Part shown: piece by piece, positions 1-6,271 of the stretch | How positions within the stretch are numbered: the first letter of the stretch is position 1 | Layout: each line of letters begins with the position of its first letter | Source: an uncultured Helicobacteraceae bacterium | Lineage (GTDB): Bacteria; Campylobacterota; Campylobacteria; Campylobacterales; UBA6016 | NCBI GenBank assembly: GCA_937973585.1 | Contig: CALJKN010000180.1 | Coordinates: 1 to 8,074, forward strand | Direction of reading: 5' to 3' | DNA: 8,074 bases | The notes under the pieces: generated by a model | What the model saw: the letters and a program-made list of their open reading frames with translations, nothing else | Databases searched by the model: none | What the model was told of the DNA's origin: nothing | Position numbers and translations under genes: made by a program

Positions 1-2
1 CC

Positions 3-50
3 GAGATAGCCGGAAACGGAGAGATTATCGATTATTTGGGGAAAAACTAG
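3..50 (+). CDS. 3' end of an unidentified protein gene (partial)
   Basis: An open plus-strand frame enters from the left edge and ends at TAG (48-50). It gives 15 C-terminal residues (EIAGNGEIIDYLGKN). The frame stops 8 bp before the end of the convergent small zinc-protein gene, which is the kind of tight tail-to-tail packing expected of real genes here. The other two plus-strand frames are less natural: one has an early stop and the other would run into the opposing gene. Too little is present to name a family, and I do not recognise the tail. Confidence 0.45.
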   Translation, partial: EIAGNGEIIDYLGKN

Positions 51-58
51 GCCGGACT

Positions 59-250
59 TTATGCACAAGCATACGCCAGACCGTAGTTTTCCTCACAAAA
101 TACCGGTTTTTCGCAGATTTTGTCCTCTAGCTCTATCCAATGATCTACGAGTAGCTCCTCTTCGCAATCCTTGCATACAAATACCGTAGAGGCTCCGTCA
201 ACTATATACTTGCTTAGGTGTTTCGTGTTTTCGCATAGATAACATTTCAT
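59..250 (-). CDS. small cysteine-rich protein with ClpX-type zinc-finger spacing
   Basis: A 63-residue protein with seven cysteines (C3, C6, C26, C29, C46, C52, C62). C3-x2-C6 and C26-x2-C29, 19 residues apart, form a likely four-cysteine zinc site. The spacing and the residues before the second pair (KYIVDG...VFVCKDC) resemble the N-terminal zinc domain of ClpX (C-x2-C-x18-20-C-x2-C with a KLIAG...VYICDEC segment). No AAA+ domain follows, so this would be a free-standing finger. The C-terminal half is acidic with three more cysteines. The ATG is preceded by a good ribosome site (AAGGA, plus-strand 256-260). It starts 13 bp after the stop of the acyltransferase gene, so the two are almost certainly co-transcribed. 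Its function is unknown; zinc binding and the ClpX likeness are inferences from cysteine spacing. It could equally be a rubredoxin-like or generic zinc-ribbon protein. Confidence 0.72.
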   Translation of the reverse strand: MKCYLCENTKHLSKYIVDGASTVFVCKDCEEELLVDHWIELEDKICEKPVFCEENYGLAYACA

Positions 251-263
251 TTTAATCCTTTGT

Positions 264-1985
264 TTATGATAAATCGCCCATATATCTCTCCCTTTTTGCG
301 GGGAGGATTTTGTCTATTTCGACTATGATAAAGCCGTCCACACAATCCCCAAAATCAGGGTCAACGCCAAAATCGCTAAAGTAAACACCACCTTTTTCGC
401 ATAGCTCCGAATATTGTTTAAATAGCACCGGAACGGCTGAGCCGTAGTTTTTTAAGAGGTTTTTTAGTTTCCTAAAATCTTCGTCGTAGTTGTCAAAACT
501 AAAATATGACGAAAACTCCTCCTCTTCGTTTTTGCTGATTACAAAAGGGTTTTTTGAGGTTGCAAATTTTTTCGGAGCCGGAAAATACTTTGAATAAAAA
601 TAGATAATTAGCTTTTTTGCCTCGTCCGGATAGCTGTTTGAGAGGCTGACAGGGCCGAACATATATTTGACAAAACCGTGTTTTTTGAGATATGCCCCTA
701 TCCCGTACCACAGATAATCAAGCGCCCTTGAGCCCCAGTATTTGGATTGGACAAAGCTACGCCCAAGCTCAATAGAGTGGGGCAAAAGCTCTTCAAACTC
801 CCTGCAAAAACTAAACAACGAGTTTGTATAAAAACCATCTTTGCCGAAAATATCGTATATCTCTCTCCCTTGCCCTATCCTGTAGGCTCCTACGATCTCA
901 AGCTCCTTGTCGTCCCATAGGACTATATGCCGATAGTATTTGTCGTATTCGTCGGTATCCCTTTGTCTGCCGGTTCCCTCTCCGACTTTGCGAAACGTCG
1001 CCTCTCTGAGTCTTCCGACCTCTTTTAGGATGGTAGATTTTTTGGCGTAGTCGTATAGATAAATCATCTTGTCATCTGCCGTTTTCCCCAAAAGCTCAGA
1101 TCCGGCAAGTTCGTCACGGAGGCTTTTTCTCTCTTCCGGATGTGCTACGTTTCGTTCAGTCGCAAAAACCCCTTTTTTGTTTTTTGCCACACGGTATAGG
1201 TGCTTCCGGACGAGTTTTAGCTTTTCTTCTTTGGAGATTTTTAGTCCCGTGACGTTTGTAGCCGGAATACTCTCGCCCACGACAAATTCCAGACTTTTAT
1301 TTTTTTGCCTCATCATCTCCGTCGGCAAGAGTAGCATCCCAAGCGGCTTATAGACAGTTGAGGCGGCGTAAAAGACAAAAGAGTTTTTCGCTTTTATAAA
1401 TACAGGAAGTATCGGAGCTTTTGCCTTTTCTGCCAAAAACAAAAATCCGCTCTCCCATCTGGTATCCCTAATCCCCACCGGTCTAGCCCTGCTCACCTCT
1501 CCGGCCGGAAAGATGATGACGGCCTCCTCGTTTTTTAGAGCCGACAAAATCGCTTTCATATCGGACATAACGGATGCTTTTTTGGTTATATCTAGTCCAA
1601 GCAGTAGGCTTTTGAGGTTGGGGATACTAAGCAATAGGTCGTTTGCAACTACTTTGACGTCGCTTCTAACCTCTCTAACAAATCTAATCAGGCTAAGGGC
1701 ATCGAGAGCGCCTAGCGGGTGGTTTGCTATGATTATTAGTTTTCCGGAGGATGGGATATTCTCTTTTGAGCGGCTAGAGAATTTGTACGTAAAGTTTAGT
1801 TTTTCAAGTACCGCATCTATAAAATCAAACCCCTCAAGCTCTTTGTTTTGAGATAAAAATTCATTTATCTCCCTCTCTTTTACGATTTTTGAGAGAGCGC
1901 TTACCGAGACATCCGCAAAAAGTTTTGGGTAGCTTCTAAAAAATGACGGGTTTTTTGAGCTTATAATCTCTCTGACGTTTACCAT
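264..1985 (-). CDS. two-domain acyltransferase (PlsC-type + GNAT/OlsB-type), OlsF-like
   Basis: A 573-residue protein that appears to fuse two acyltransferases. The N-terminal part (about residues 60-260) is a PlsC/LPLAT-type domain: NHPLGALD at 88-95 is the catalytic His/Asp motif in the H-x5-D form seen in the 'hemolysin'/OlsA-like branch, FPAGEVSR at 159-166 matches the FPEG-S-R block, and PILPVFI at 191-197 is the later conserved strand. The C-terminal part (about 310-480) resembles the GNAT-like OlsB/COG3176 family: LREATFRK near 326-333, ELGRSFV at 406-412, then SRALDYLWYGIGAYL. In OlsF enzymes the GNAT half N-acylates ornithine and the PlsC half adds the second chain, giving ornithine lipid at the inner membrane; length and domain order match. 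ATG at 1985 has AGGG about 5 bases upstream. It is first in an operon with the zinc protein and divergent from trpB. The substrate is inferred; a lysophospholipid or other amine acyltransferase is possible. Confidence 0.85.
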   Translation of the reverse strand: MVNVREIISSKNPSFFRSYPKLFADVSVSALSKIVKEREINEFLSQNKELEGFDFIDAVLEKLNFTYKFSSRSKENIPSSGKLIIIANHPLGALDALSLIRFVREVRSDVKVVANDLLLSIPNLKSLLLGLDITKKASVMSDMKAILSALKNEEAVIIFPAGEVSRARPVGIRDTRWESGFLFLAEKAKAPILPVFIKAKNSFVFYAASTVYKPLGMLLLPTEMMRQKNKSLEFVVGESIPATNVTGLKISKEEKLKLVRKHLYRVAKNKKGVFATERNVAHPEERKSLRDELAGSELLGKTADDKMIYLYDYAKKSTILKEVGRLREATFRKVGEGTGRQRDTDEYDKYYRHIVLWDDKELEIVGAYRIGQGREIYDIFGKDGFYTNSLFSFCREFEELLPHSIELGRSFVQSKYWGSRALDYLWYGIGAYLKKHGFVKYMFGPVSLSNSYPDEAKKLIIYFYSKYFPAPKKFATSKNPFVISKNEEEEFSSYFSFDNYDEDFRKLKNLLKNYGSAVPVLFKQYSELCEKGGVYFSDFGVDPDFGDCVDGFIIVEIDKILPAKRERYMGDLS

Positions 1986-2133
1986 TGTGACCCTAGAGCT
2001 TGATATTCATTAAAATTTTGGAAATCATAAAAATATAAACGGAAATATAAAGTTTATTTATTACGATTCGGTTGCATAGAGCTTTTAAAACAGGGTTAAG
2101 TAAAATAAGCCAAAAAATTGAAGAGATTTATAG
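1986..2133. promoter_or_regulatory. divergent promoter region between acyltransferase operon and trpB
   Basis: This 148-bp spacer is strongly AT-rich, most of all at 2010-2065. On the minus strand, TATGAT (plus-strand 2024-2029) is a plausible -10 box 38 bp before the acyltransferase ATG. On the plus strand, TAAAAT at 2101-2106 is a plausible -10 box 27 bp before the trpB ATG, in the context TTAAGTAAAAT. Neither has a good -35 box, which is normal for Campylobacterota sigma-70 promoters. A near-identical pair GGAAATCATAAA (2020-2031) and GGAAATATAAA (2041-2051) lies 21 bp apart. I see no tryptophan-rich leader peptide and no attenuator hairpin upstream of trpB. Individual promoter calls are weak; that the region drives both directions is the safer statement. 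Confidence 0.5.
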
Positions 2134-3327
2134 ATGTATATCCCTCGTAAAAGTAAATTTGATCCGGATGAGTCGGGGCATTTCGGCCTTTTTGGCGGCA
2201 GGTTTGTCCCTGAGACATTGATGCCGCTCCTTATAGAGTTGCAAGAGGCTTATGAGAGTATAAGGTTTGATGAGAGTTTTTGGAGGGAGGCCGATTATTA
2301 TTTCAAAGAGTATGTCGGCAGACCCTCGCTTTTGACTTATGCCGAAAATCTCTCAAATGAGCTTGGCGGCAAAATATACCTCAAACGTGAAGATTTAAAC
2401 CACACCGGAAGCCATAAAATCAATAACGTAATTATGCAGGCTCTAGTCGCAAAGAGACTGGGCAAAACAAAGGTTATAGCGGAGACCGGAGCCGGACAGC
2501 ACGGTGTTGCTACCGCTACGGCATGTGCTTTGTTCGGGTTTGAGTGTGAGATATTTATGGGCGAAAAAGATGTGGAGAGGCAAGAGCTAAACGTCTTTCG
2601 GATGAAGCTTTTGGGGGCAAAAGTCCACTCGGTAAAAAGCGGCTCCAGAACCCTCAAAGATGCTATGAACGATGCCATCAGGCATTGGGTTACAAATGCA
2701 AAAGATACATACTATATGATAGGTACGGTGGCGGGACCTCATCCGTATCCGATGATGGTTAGGGATTTTCAGGCGATTATCGGGTATGAGGCGAAGGCGC
2801 AGATACTAAAACTGGAAAACAGACTTCCTGATTATGTGGTAGCCTGTATAGGCGGCGGAAGCAACGCAATGGGGCTTTTCAGCCACTTTTTGGAAGAGCC
2901 TACGGTAACTTGTGTAGGTGTTGAGGCCGGAGGAAAAGGGGTTGAGACAAGCGAGCACGGGGCAAGCCTCCAAAAAGGTCGTGCGGGGGTGCTCCACGGA
3001 CAGATGAGCTATCTGCTTCAAGACGAGGAGGGGCAAATAGAGGAGGCATACTCCATATCAGCCGGACTCGATTACCCCGGCATTGGCCCCGAACACGCAT
3101 ATCTATACGAGAGCAAAGCGGCCAGATATGAGGCGGTAACCGACGAAGAGGCTTTGGAGGCTTTTGTGTGGTTGAGCCGAAAAGAGGGGATCATACCGGC
3201 TTTTGAAAGCTCCCACGCCGTAGCTCAGCTAAAAAAAATGGACGTAAAAGATAAATTAGTCATTGTAAATATCTCCGGAAGAGGGGATAAAGATATGGTT
3301 CAGGCAAAAGGGATACTAAAATTCTAA
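2134..3327 (+). CDS. trpB: tryptophan synthase beta subunit
   Basis: TrpB condenses indole, delivered by TrpA through the tunnel of the alpha2-beta2 complex, with L-serine to make L-tryptophan using pyridoxal phosphate in the cytoplasm. At 397 residues it is the standard TrpB1 length. Landmarks: the cofactor lysine K95 in HTGSHKINN (K87 in Salmonella), E117 before TGAGQHG (general acid/base, E109), the phosphate-binding GGGSNAMG at 240-247, D313 in LDYPGIGPE (serine recognition, D305), E358 in PAFESSHA, and S381 in SGRGDKD contacting the pyridine nitrogen. All expected catalytic residues are present. The ATG at 2134 has only a weak purine-rich ribosome site (AAGAGA) upstream. It is first in a plus-strand cluster; hemH begins 82 bp later, beyond a double-hairpin spacer, and trpA follows hemH. 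Nothing suggests truncation or transfer. Confidence 0.99.
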   Translation: MYIPRKSKFDPDESGHFGLFGGRFVPETLMPLLIELQEAYESIRFDESFWREADYYFKEYVGRPSLLTYAENLSNELGGKIYLKREDLNHTGSHKINNVIMQALVAKRLGKTKVIAETGAGQHGVATATACALFGFECEIFMGEKDVERQELNVFRMKLLGAKVHSVKSGSRTLKDAMNDAIRHWVTNAKDTYYMIGTVAGPHPYPMMVRDFQAIIGYEAKAQILKLENRLPDYVVACIGGGSNAMGLFSHFLEEPTVTCVGVEAGGKGVETSEHGASLQKGRAGVLHGQMSYLLQDEEGQIEEAYSISAGLDYPGIGPEHAYLYESKAARYEAVTDEEALEAFVWLSRKEGIIPAFESSHAVAQLKKMDVKDKLVIVNISGRGDKDMVQAKGILKF

Positions 3328-3354
3328 TGTGTATGTTAAATATTCTGTCGCCCC

Positions 3355-3389
3355 GTGCGGCTAGCGTAGCAAGTGCGGGCTTTTGCCCG
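3355..3389 (+). repeat. double-hairpin intergenic element, copy 1
   Basis: The trpB-hemH spacer contains two adjacent small hairpins: GCTA-GCG-TAGC at 3360-3370 and CGGGC-TTTT-GCCCG at 3376-3389. The hexamer GTGCGG occurs before each (3355-3360 and 3374-3379). A related arrangement occurs after dgt at 6221-6259. The second hairpin has no T-run after it, so it is not a textbook terminator and trpB transcripts could read through into hemH. It ends 11 bases before the hemH ribosome site, so it might affect hemH translation or protect the mRNA from decay; this is inference. Confidence 0.55.
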
Positions 3390-3400
3390 AACCTCTGTGT

Positions 3401-3404
3401 AGGA
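3401..3404 (+). promoter_or_regulatory. hemH ribosome binding site deciding the start
   Basis: AGGA sits 5 bases before the ATG at 3410. It supports that ATG over the in-frame TTG at 3383, which lies inside the CGGGC-TTTT-GCCCG hairpin and has no ribosome site. Confidence 0.7.
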
Positions 3405-3409
3405 TCAAA

Positions 3410-4363
3410 ATGAAACAAGCCGTTGTACTATTAAATATGGGTGGCCCCTCAAACACGGACGAGGTGAGGGTATTTCTAAAAAATATGTTTGCCGATCCGA
3501 ATATCTTAACGGTAAAAAGCTCTCTGCTTAGATGGTTTATCGGGACTATGATAGTTTTGACTAGAACCAAAAAAGCCAAAGGCCATTATGAGGAGATAGG
3601 GGGGAGGTCACCGCTACTGGGCCTCACCGAAAAACTGGCGGCAAAACTCTCCAGCCTCAGAGACCAAAACGTATACATAGTGATGCGGTATGTTCCGCCG
3701 TTTGCGTCTGAGGTTATTAAGCAGATGATGGATGACGGGGTAGAGGAGATCGTGCTGTTTCCTATGTATCCGCAGTATTCGACCACAACCACCAAATCGT
3801 CTTTGGAGGATTTTCACGCCACTGCTATCAAAATGGGGTTTCATCCAAAGGTTCATACCGTTGAGAACTTCTATAAAAACAGAGAGATAAATACCCTGAT
3901 AGTGGAAAAAATAATCGAAACATTGGGCGGAGAAGAGGCCGGAGAATATGATATCGTCTTTAGCGCCCACTCGCTACCCCAAAAGATTATAGATGCCGGA
4001 GACGAGTATGAGAGGCAGGTGGAGGAGCATACGGAGATTTTGCAAAATATGCTCTATATGCAAGGTGCAAACTTTAGAAAAGCACATCTGGCCTATCAGT
4101 CAAAACTAGGTCCCGTAAAGTGGCTGGGACCCTCACTGGAGGAGATGTTACACAAAATATCGCAGACAAATAAAAAAGTCGTGATATATCCGATTTCGTT
4201 CACGGTTGACAATGTAGAGACCGTATATGAGCTTGGAATCGAATACGAAGAGGTAGCAAAAAAATTTGGATTTGAGTCATACAAGGTCGTATCGTGTCCA
4301 AATGATGATGAGGATTTTGCCAGAGCGCTTAGTGAGATAATAGACGAAAAAATGGAGAGCTAG
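3410..4363 (+). CDS. hemH: ferrochelatase
   Basis: Ferrochelatase inserts Fe(II) into protoporphyrin IX to make protoheme, the last step of that pathway, at the cytoplasmic face of the inner membrane. The 317-residue length fits bacterial HemH. The family start VLLNMGGPSN is at residues 6-15, PLL-GLTEKLA near 68-77, and PMYPQYSTTTT at 118-128. The metal/porphyrin histidine is H187 in VFSAHSLP, YQSKLGPVKWLGPS is at 229-242, and the second conserved acidic residue is E270 in PISFTVDNVETVYELGIEY. I chose ATG 3410 because AGGA lies just upstream; the in-frame TTG 27 bp earlier would add nine unconserved residues read through a hairpin. Its stop TAG shares one base with the GTG start of trpA, indicating translational coupling. 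It sits between trpB and trpA, an unrelated pathway, so its presence probably reflects operon rearrangement. Confidence 0.97.
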   Translation: MKQAVVLLNMGGPSNTDEVRVFLKNMFADPNILTVKSSLLRWFIGTMIVLTRTKKAKGHYEEIGGRSPLLGLTEKLAAKLSSLRDQNVYIVMRYVPPFASEVIKQMMDDGVEEIVLFPMYPQYSTTTTKSSLEDFHATAIKMGFHPKVHTVENFYKNREINTLIVEKIIETLGGEEAGEYDIVFSAHSLPQKIIDAGDEYERQVEEHTEILQNMLYMQGANFRKAHLAYQSKLGPVKWLGPSLEEMLHKISQTNKKVVIYPISFTVDNVETVYELGIEYEEVAKKFGFESYKVVSCPNDDEDFARALSEIIDEKMES

Positions 4364-5103
4364 TGAAAGAGTTGGTCGGTTTTATAACGTGTGGATTTCC
4401 GGATAAAGAGTTCACAAAAGAGCTTGGGGCGGCGCTTATTGGGTCCGGATGTGATAGATTGGAGCTTGGGTTGCCTTTTTCGGATCCTGTTGCCGATGGG
4501 GAGCTTATAGAAAAAGCGGGGCAGATAGCTATAAAAAACGGCTACAAAAAAGCCGATGCTTTCGAGATAGCCTCATCTTTGCGTGGTGATGCGAAGCTAT
4601 ATTTTATGGGGTACTTTAACTCTTTTTTCTCCGGCGGTTTTGACGCTTTTTGCGTGGATGCGGCAAATGCAGGGGTCGGCGGTCTCATAATCCCGGATCT
4701 GCCGTTTGAGGAGGGGGCAAAATATGCCGATTCGTTTGGACGAAACAACCTCTCAAATATCTCGTTTTTGGCCGTAACCCACACAAAAGAGAGGATCAAA
4801 AAAATAGCCGAGGGGAGCAAAGATTTTATATATCTCGTAGCTTTTGCCGGAATCACCGGAGCCGATAAGAGCGAGGATTTGTCGCAGATTTTGGCAGATG
4901 TTAGAGAGTTTACCGATACAAAGGTGTTTGTAGGTTTCGGGGTAAATGAAAAAACGGCAAAAGAGAGAGTGATGGGGGCTGATGGCGTAATAGTCGGGAG
5001 TGCATTTACAAAACTCCTTCTTGACGAGAGTCTGAACGGCTCCCAAAAAATCAAAGCATGTGCCGATTTAGCTTCCAAAATCAAAGAGCTTATAAATTGC
5101 TAA
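4363..5103 (+). CDS. trpA: tryptophan synthase alpha subunit
   Basis: TrpA cleaves indole-3-glycerol phosphate to glyceraldehyde-3-phosphate and indole, which is channelled to TrpB. The 246-residue TIM barrel shows LELGLPFSDPVADG at 33-46, containing catalytic E34 and D45 (E49 and D60 in Salmonella), Y84 in FMGYFN, PDLPFEE at 111-117, the loop-6 GITG at 163-166, and the phosphate-binding VGSAFTK at 211-217. The protein starts about 15 residues later than the Salmonella enzyme and lacks its first helix; the barrel and active site are intact. The segment before GITG reads AFA where many TrpA have S-R-x, probably a lineage feature. The start is GTG at 4363, overlapping the hemH stop by one base (TAGTG), so expression is likely coupled to hemH. 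The 3' end overlaps the likely dgt start. Confidence 0.98.
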   Translation: MKELVGFITCGFPDKEFTKELGAALIGSGCDRLELGLPFSDPVADGELIEKAGQIAIKNGYKKADAFEIASSLRGDAKLYFMGYFNSFFSGGFDAFCVDAANAGVGGLIIPDLPFEEGAKYADSFGRNNLSNISFLAVTHTKERIKKIAEGSKDFIYLVAFAGITGADKSEDLSQILADVREFTDTKVFVGFGVNEKTAKERVMGADGVIVGSAFTKLLLDESLNGSQKIKACADLASKIKELINC

Positions 5104-6200
5104 AGCCGTATCACCGTTTTTTTGAGACAAAGGAGGATTTTCGAGGGGCGTTTGACAGAGACAGGGATAGGATTATTCACTCCCTCTCGTTTAGAAATTT
5201 GGAGTACAAAACGCAGGTTTTTATAAACTCTGACGGAGATTATTTTAGAACCCGTTTGACTCACTCTTTGGAGGCCAGTCAGATAGCCAGAACGGTCGCA
5301 AAAAATTTGGGTCTAAACGAATCTTTGGCTGAGGCGATAGCGTTGGCTCACGATTTGGGACATACTCCGTTTGGGCATATCGGCGGCGACACATTGGATG
5401 AAGAGCTAAAAAACAGCGGAAGCAAAAACGGTTTCGAGCATAATTTTCAGTCGTTTAGGGTGTTAACAAAGCTGGAAAAGAGATACAAAGGGTTTGACGG
5501 GCTAAACCTCACTTTTGCTACATTGGAGGGGGTATTAAAACACTCCGCACCGTACAAAAAAAGCTTTTTGCCCCCGTATTTTGACGATATATTTGCCCTT
5601 GGATATCACCCCTCTTTTGAGGCGATGATAGTGGATAATGCCGATTCTATAGCGTATATATCGGCCGATATAGACGATGCACTCAAATATGAGCTTGTGA
5701 CTTTGGATGAGTTGGAGAGCTCAACACTCGTATCCGAAATTATCAAAAAAATAGAAAAAGAGGAGGGGATAGATAGAGGCGACCCGCTTTTTAGATTTAG
5801 ACTGTCTACCCATATTATCACCGACCTCATCACCGATCTCATTCAAACTTCATCAGCCTCAAGAGAGGTATTTTGTAGCTTTGAGGCTCCATCGTGCGGC
5901 GTGTTTGACGCAAATGAAAAGCCGCTTATTAGATTTAGCGAAGAGATGTGGGGGCAAATCAAAGAGCTAAAAGCTATTTTGCTCCAAAAGGTATATAGGC
6001 ACGAGCGGATTATGCGAAAGATGTATTTTGCGAAACAGTGTGTAAAGGGGCTGTTTTTGGCGTTTACGGCAGAGCCGAAGATTATGCCGATAGGGTATTG
6101 TGCTATGGCTGAGCGGACAAATCTGAACAGAGCCGCCGCCGATTATATATCGTCAATGTCTGATAGAAGTGCTACGGAGCTTTATAGGGAGCTTTATTAG
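5097..6200 (+). CDS. dgt: dGTPase-like HD-domain dNTP triphosphohydrolase
   Basis: Dgt-family enzymes hydrolyse dGTP or other dNTPs to the deoxynucleoside and triphosphate, helping balance cytoplasmic dNTP pools. The 367-residue protein (from TTG 5097) has the family N-terminus RDRDRIIHS...NLEYKTQVF at 21-42, and metal ligands H56 (RLTHSLE), H85-D86 (AHDLGHTPFGH) and D183 in NADSIAY. H115 in GFEHNFQS and the IDDAL block near 192-196 also match. The start is uncertain. TTG 5097 overlaps the trpA stop by 7 bp, has AAAGAG about 7 bases upstream, and yields MLKPYHRFF, which looks like an authentic N-terminus. The in-frame ATG at 5058 would add 13 residues overlapping trpA and has no ribosome site. 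The dNTP preference cannot be read from sequence. It is last in the cluster, followed by a terminator. Confidence 0.93.
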   Translation: MLKPYHRFFETKEDFRGAFDRDRDRIIHSLSFRNLEYKTQVFINSDGDYFRTRLTHSLEASQIARTVAKNLGLNESLAEAIALAHDLGHTPFGHIGGDTLDEELKNSGSKNGFEHNFQSFRVLTKLEKRYKGFDGLNLTFATLEGVLKHSAPYKKSFLPPYFDDIFALGYHPSFEAMIVDNADSIAYISADIDDALKYELVTLDELESSTLVSEIIKKIEKEEGIDRGDPLFRFRLSTHIITDLITDLIQTSSASREVFCSFEAPSCGVFDANEKPLIRFSEEMWGQIKELKAILLQKVYRHERIMRKMYFAKQCVKGLFLAFTAEPKIMPIGYCAMAERTNLNRAAADYISSMSDRSATELYRELY

Positions 6201-6220
6201 GAATAGGTTTTATGGTTTTT

Positions 6221-6259
6221 GTGCCTAGGCGCATAGCGCACCAAAGCGGGCTTTGCCCG
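6221..6259 (+). repeat. double-hairpin intergenic element, copy 2
   Basis: Same plan as the trpB-hemH spacer: an imperfect hairpin at 6221-6241 (GTGC-CTA paired with TAG-c-GCAC, containing the palindrome GCCTAGGC), then CGGGC-TTT-GCCCG at 6247-6259. The shared parts with copy 1 are an initial GTGC, a CTAG-bearing stem, and the GCGGGCTTT(T)GCCCG hairpin. Two copies in 8 kb suggest a repeat family used in spacers. Confidence 0.5.
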
Positions 6260-6269
6260 TTTGGTTTTT
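6241..6269 (+). terminator. rho-independent terminator after dgt
   Basis: The stem CCAAA-(G bulge)-CGGGC pairs with GCCCG-TTTGG around a TTT loop, 10 base pairs, followed at once by TTTTT (6265-6269). It lies 40 bp after the dgt stop and should end the trpB-hemH-trpA-dgt transcript. Read on the minus strand, the stem is not followed by a T-run, so it is a poorer terminator for flgE, which ends 2 bp beyond the T-run. The stem includes the second hairpin of the spacer repeat. Confidence 0.78.
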
Positions 6270-6271
6270 AA

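Noticed and set aside
2041..2133. trp leader peptide or attenuator upstream of trpB
   Set aside because: No short frame with tandem TGG codons and no competing stem-loops with a T-run were found; TTTTAAAA at 2083-2090 is only a short AT palindrome.
4542..5084. 180-codon minus-strand open frame opposite trpA
   Set aside because: It lies wholly antisense to an unambiguous trpA, its product is Ser/Ala/Pro-rich with no motif, and the frame reflects codon bias of the sense gene. Similar antisense frames opposite trpB, hemH, flgE and the acyltransferase were rejected for the same reason.
5058..5096. Upstream ATG start for dgt
   Set aside because: It would overlap trpA by 46 bp, lacks a ribosome site, and the 13 extra residues look like out-of-frame trpA; TTG 5097 gives a natural N-terminus. 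It remains possible.
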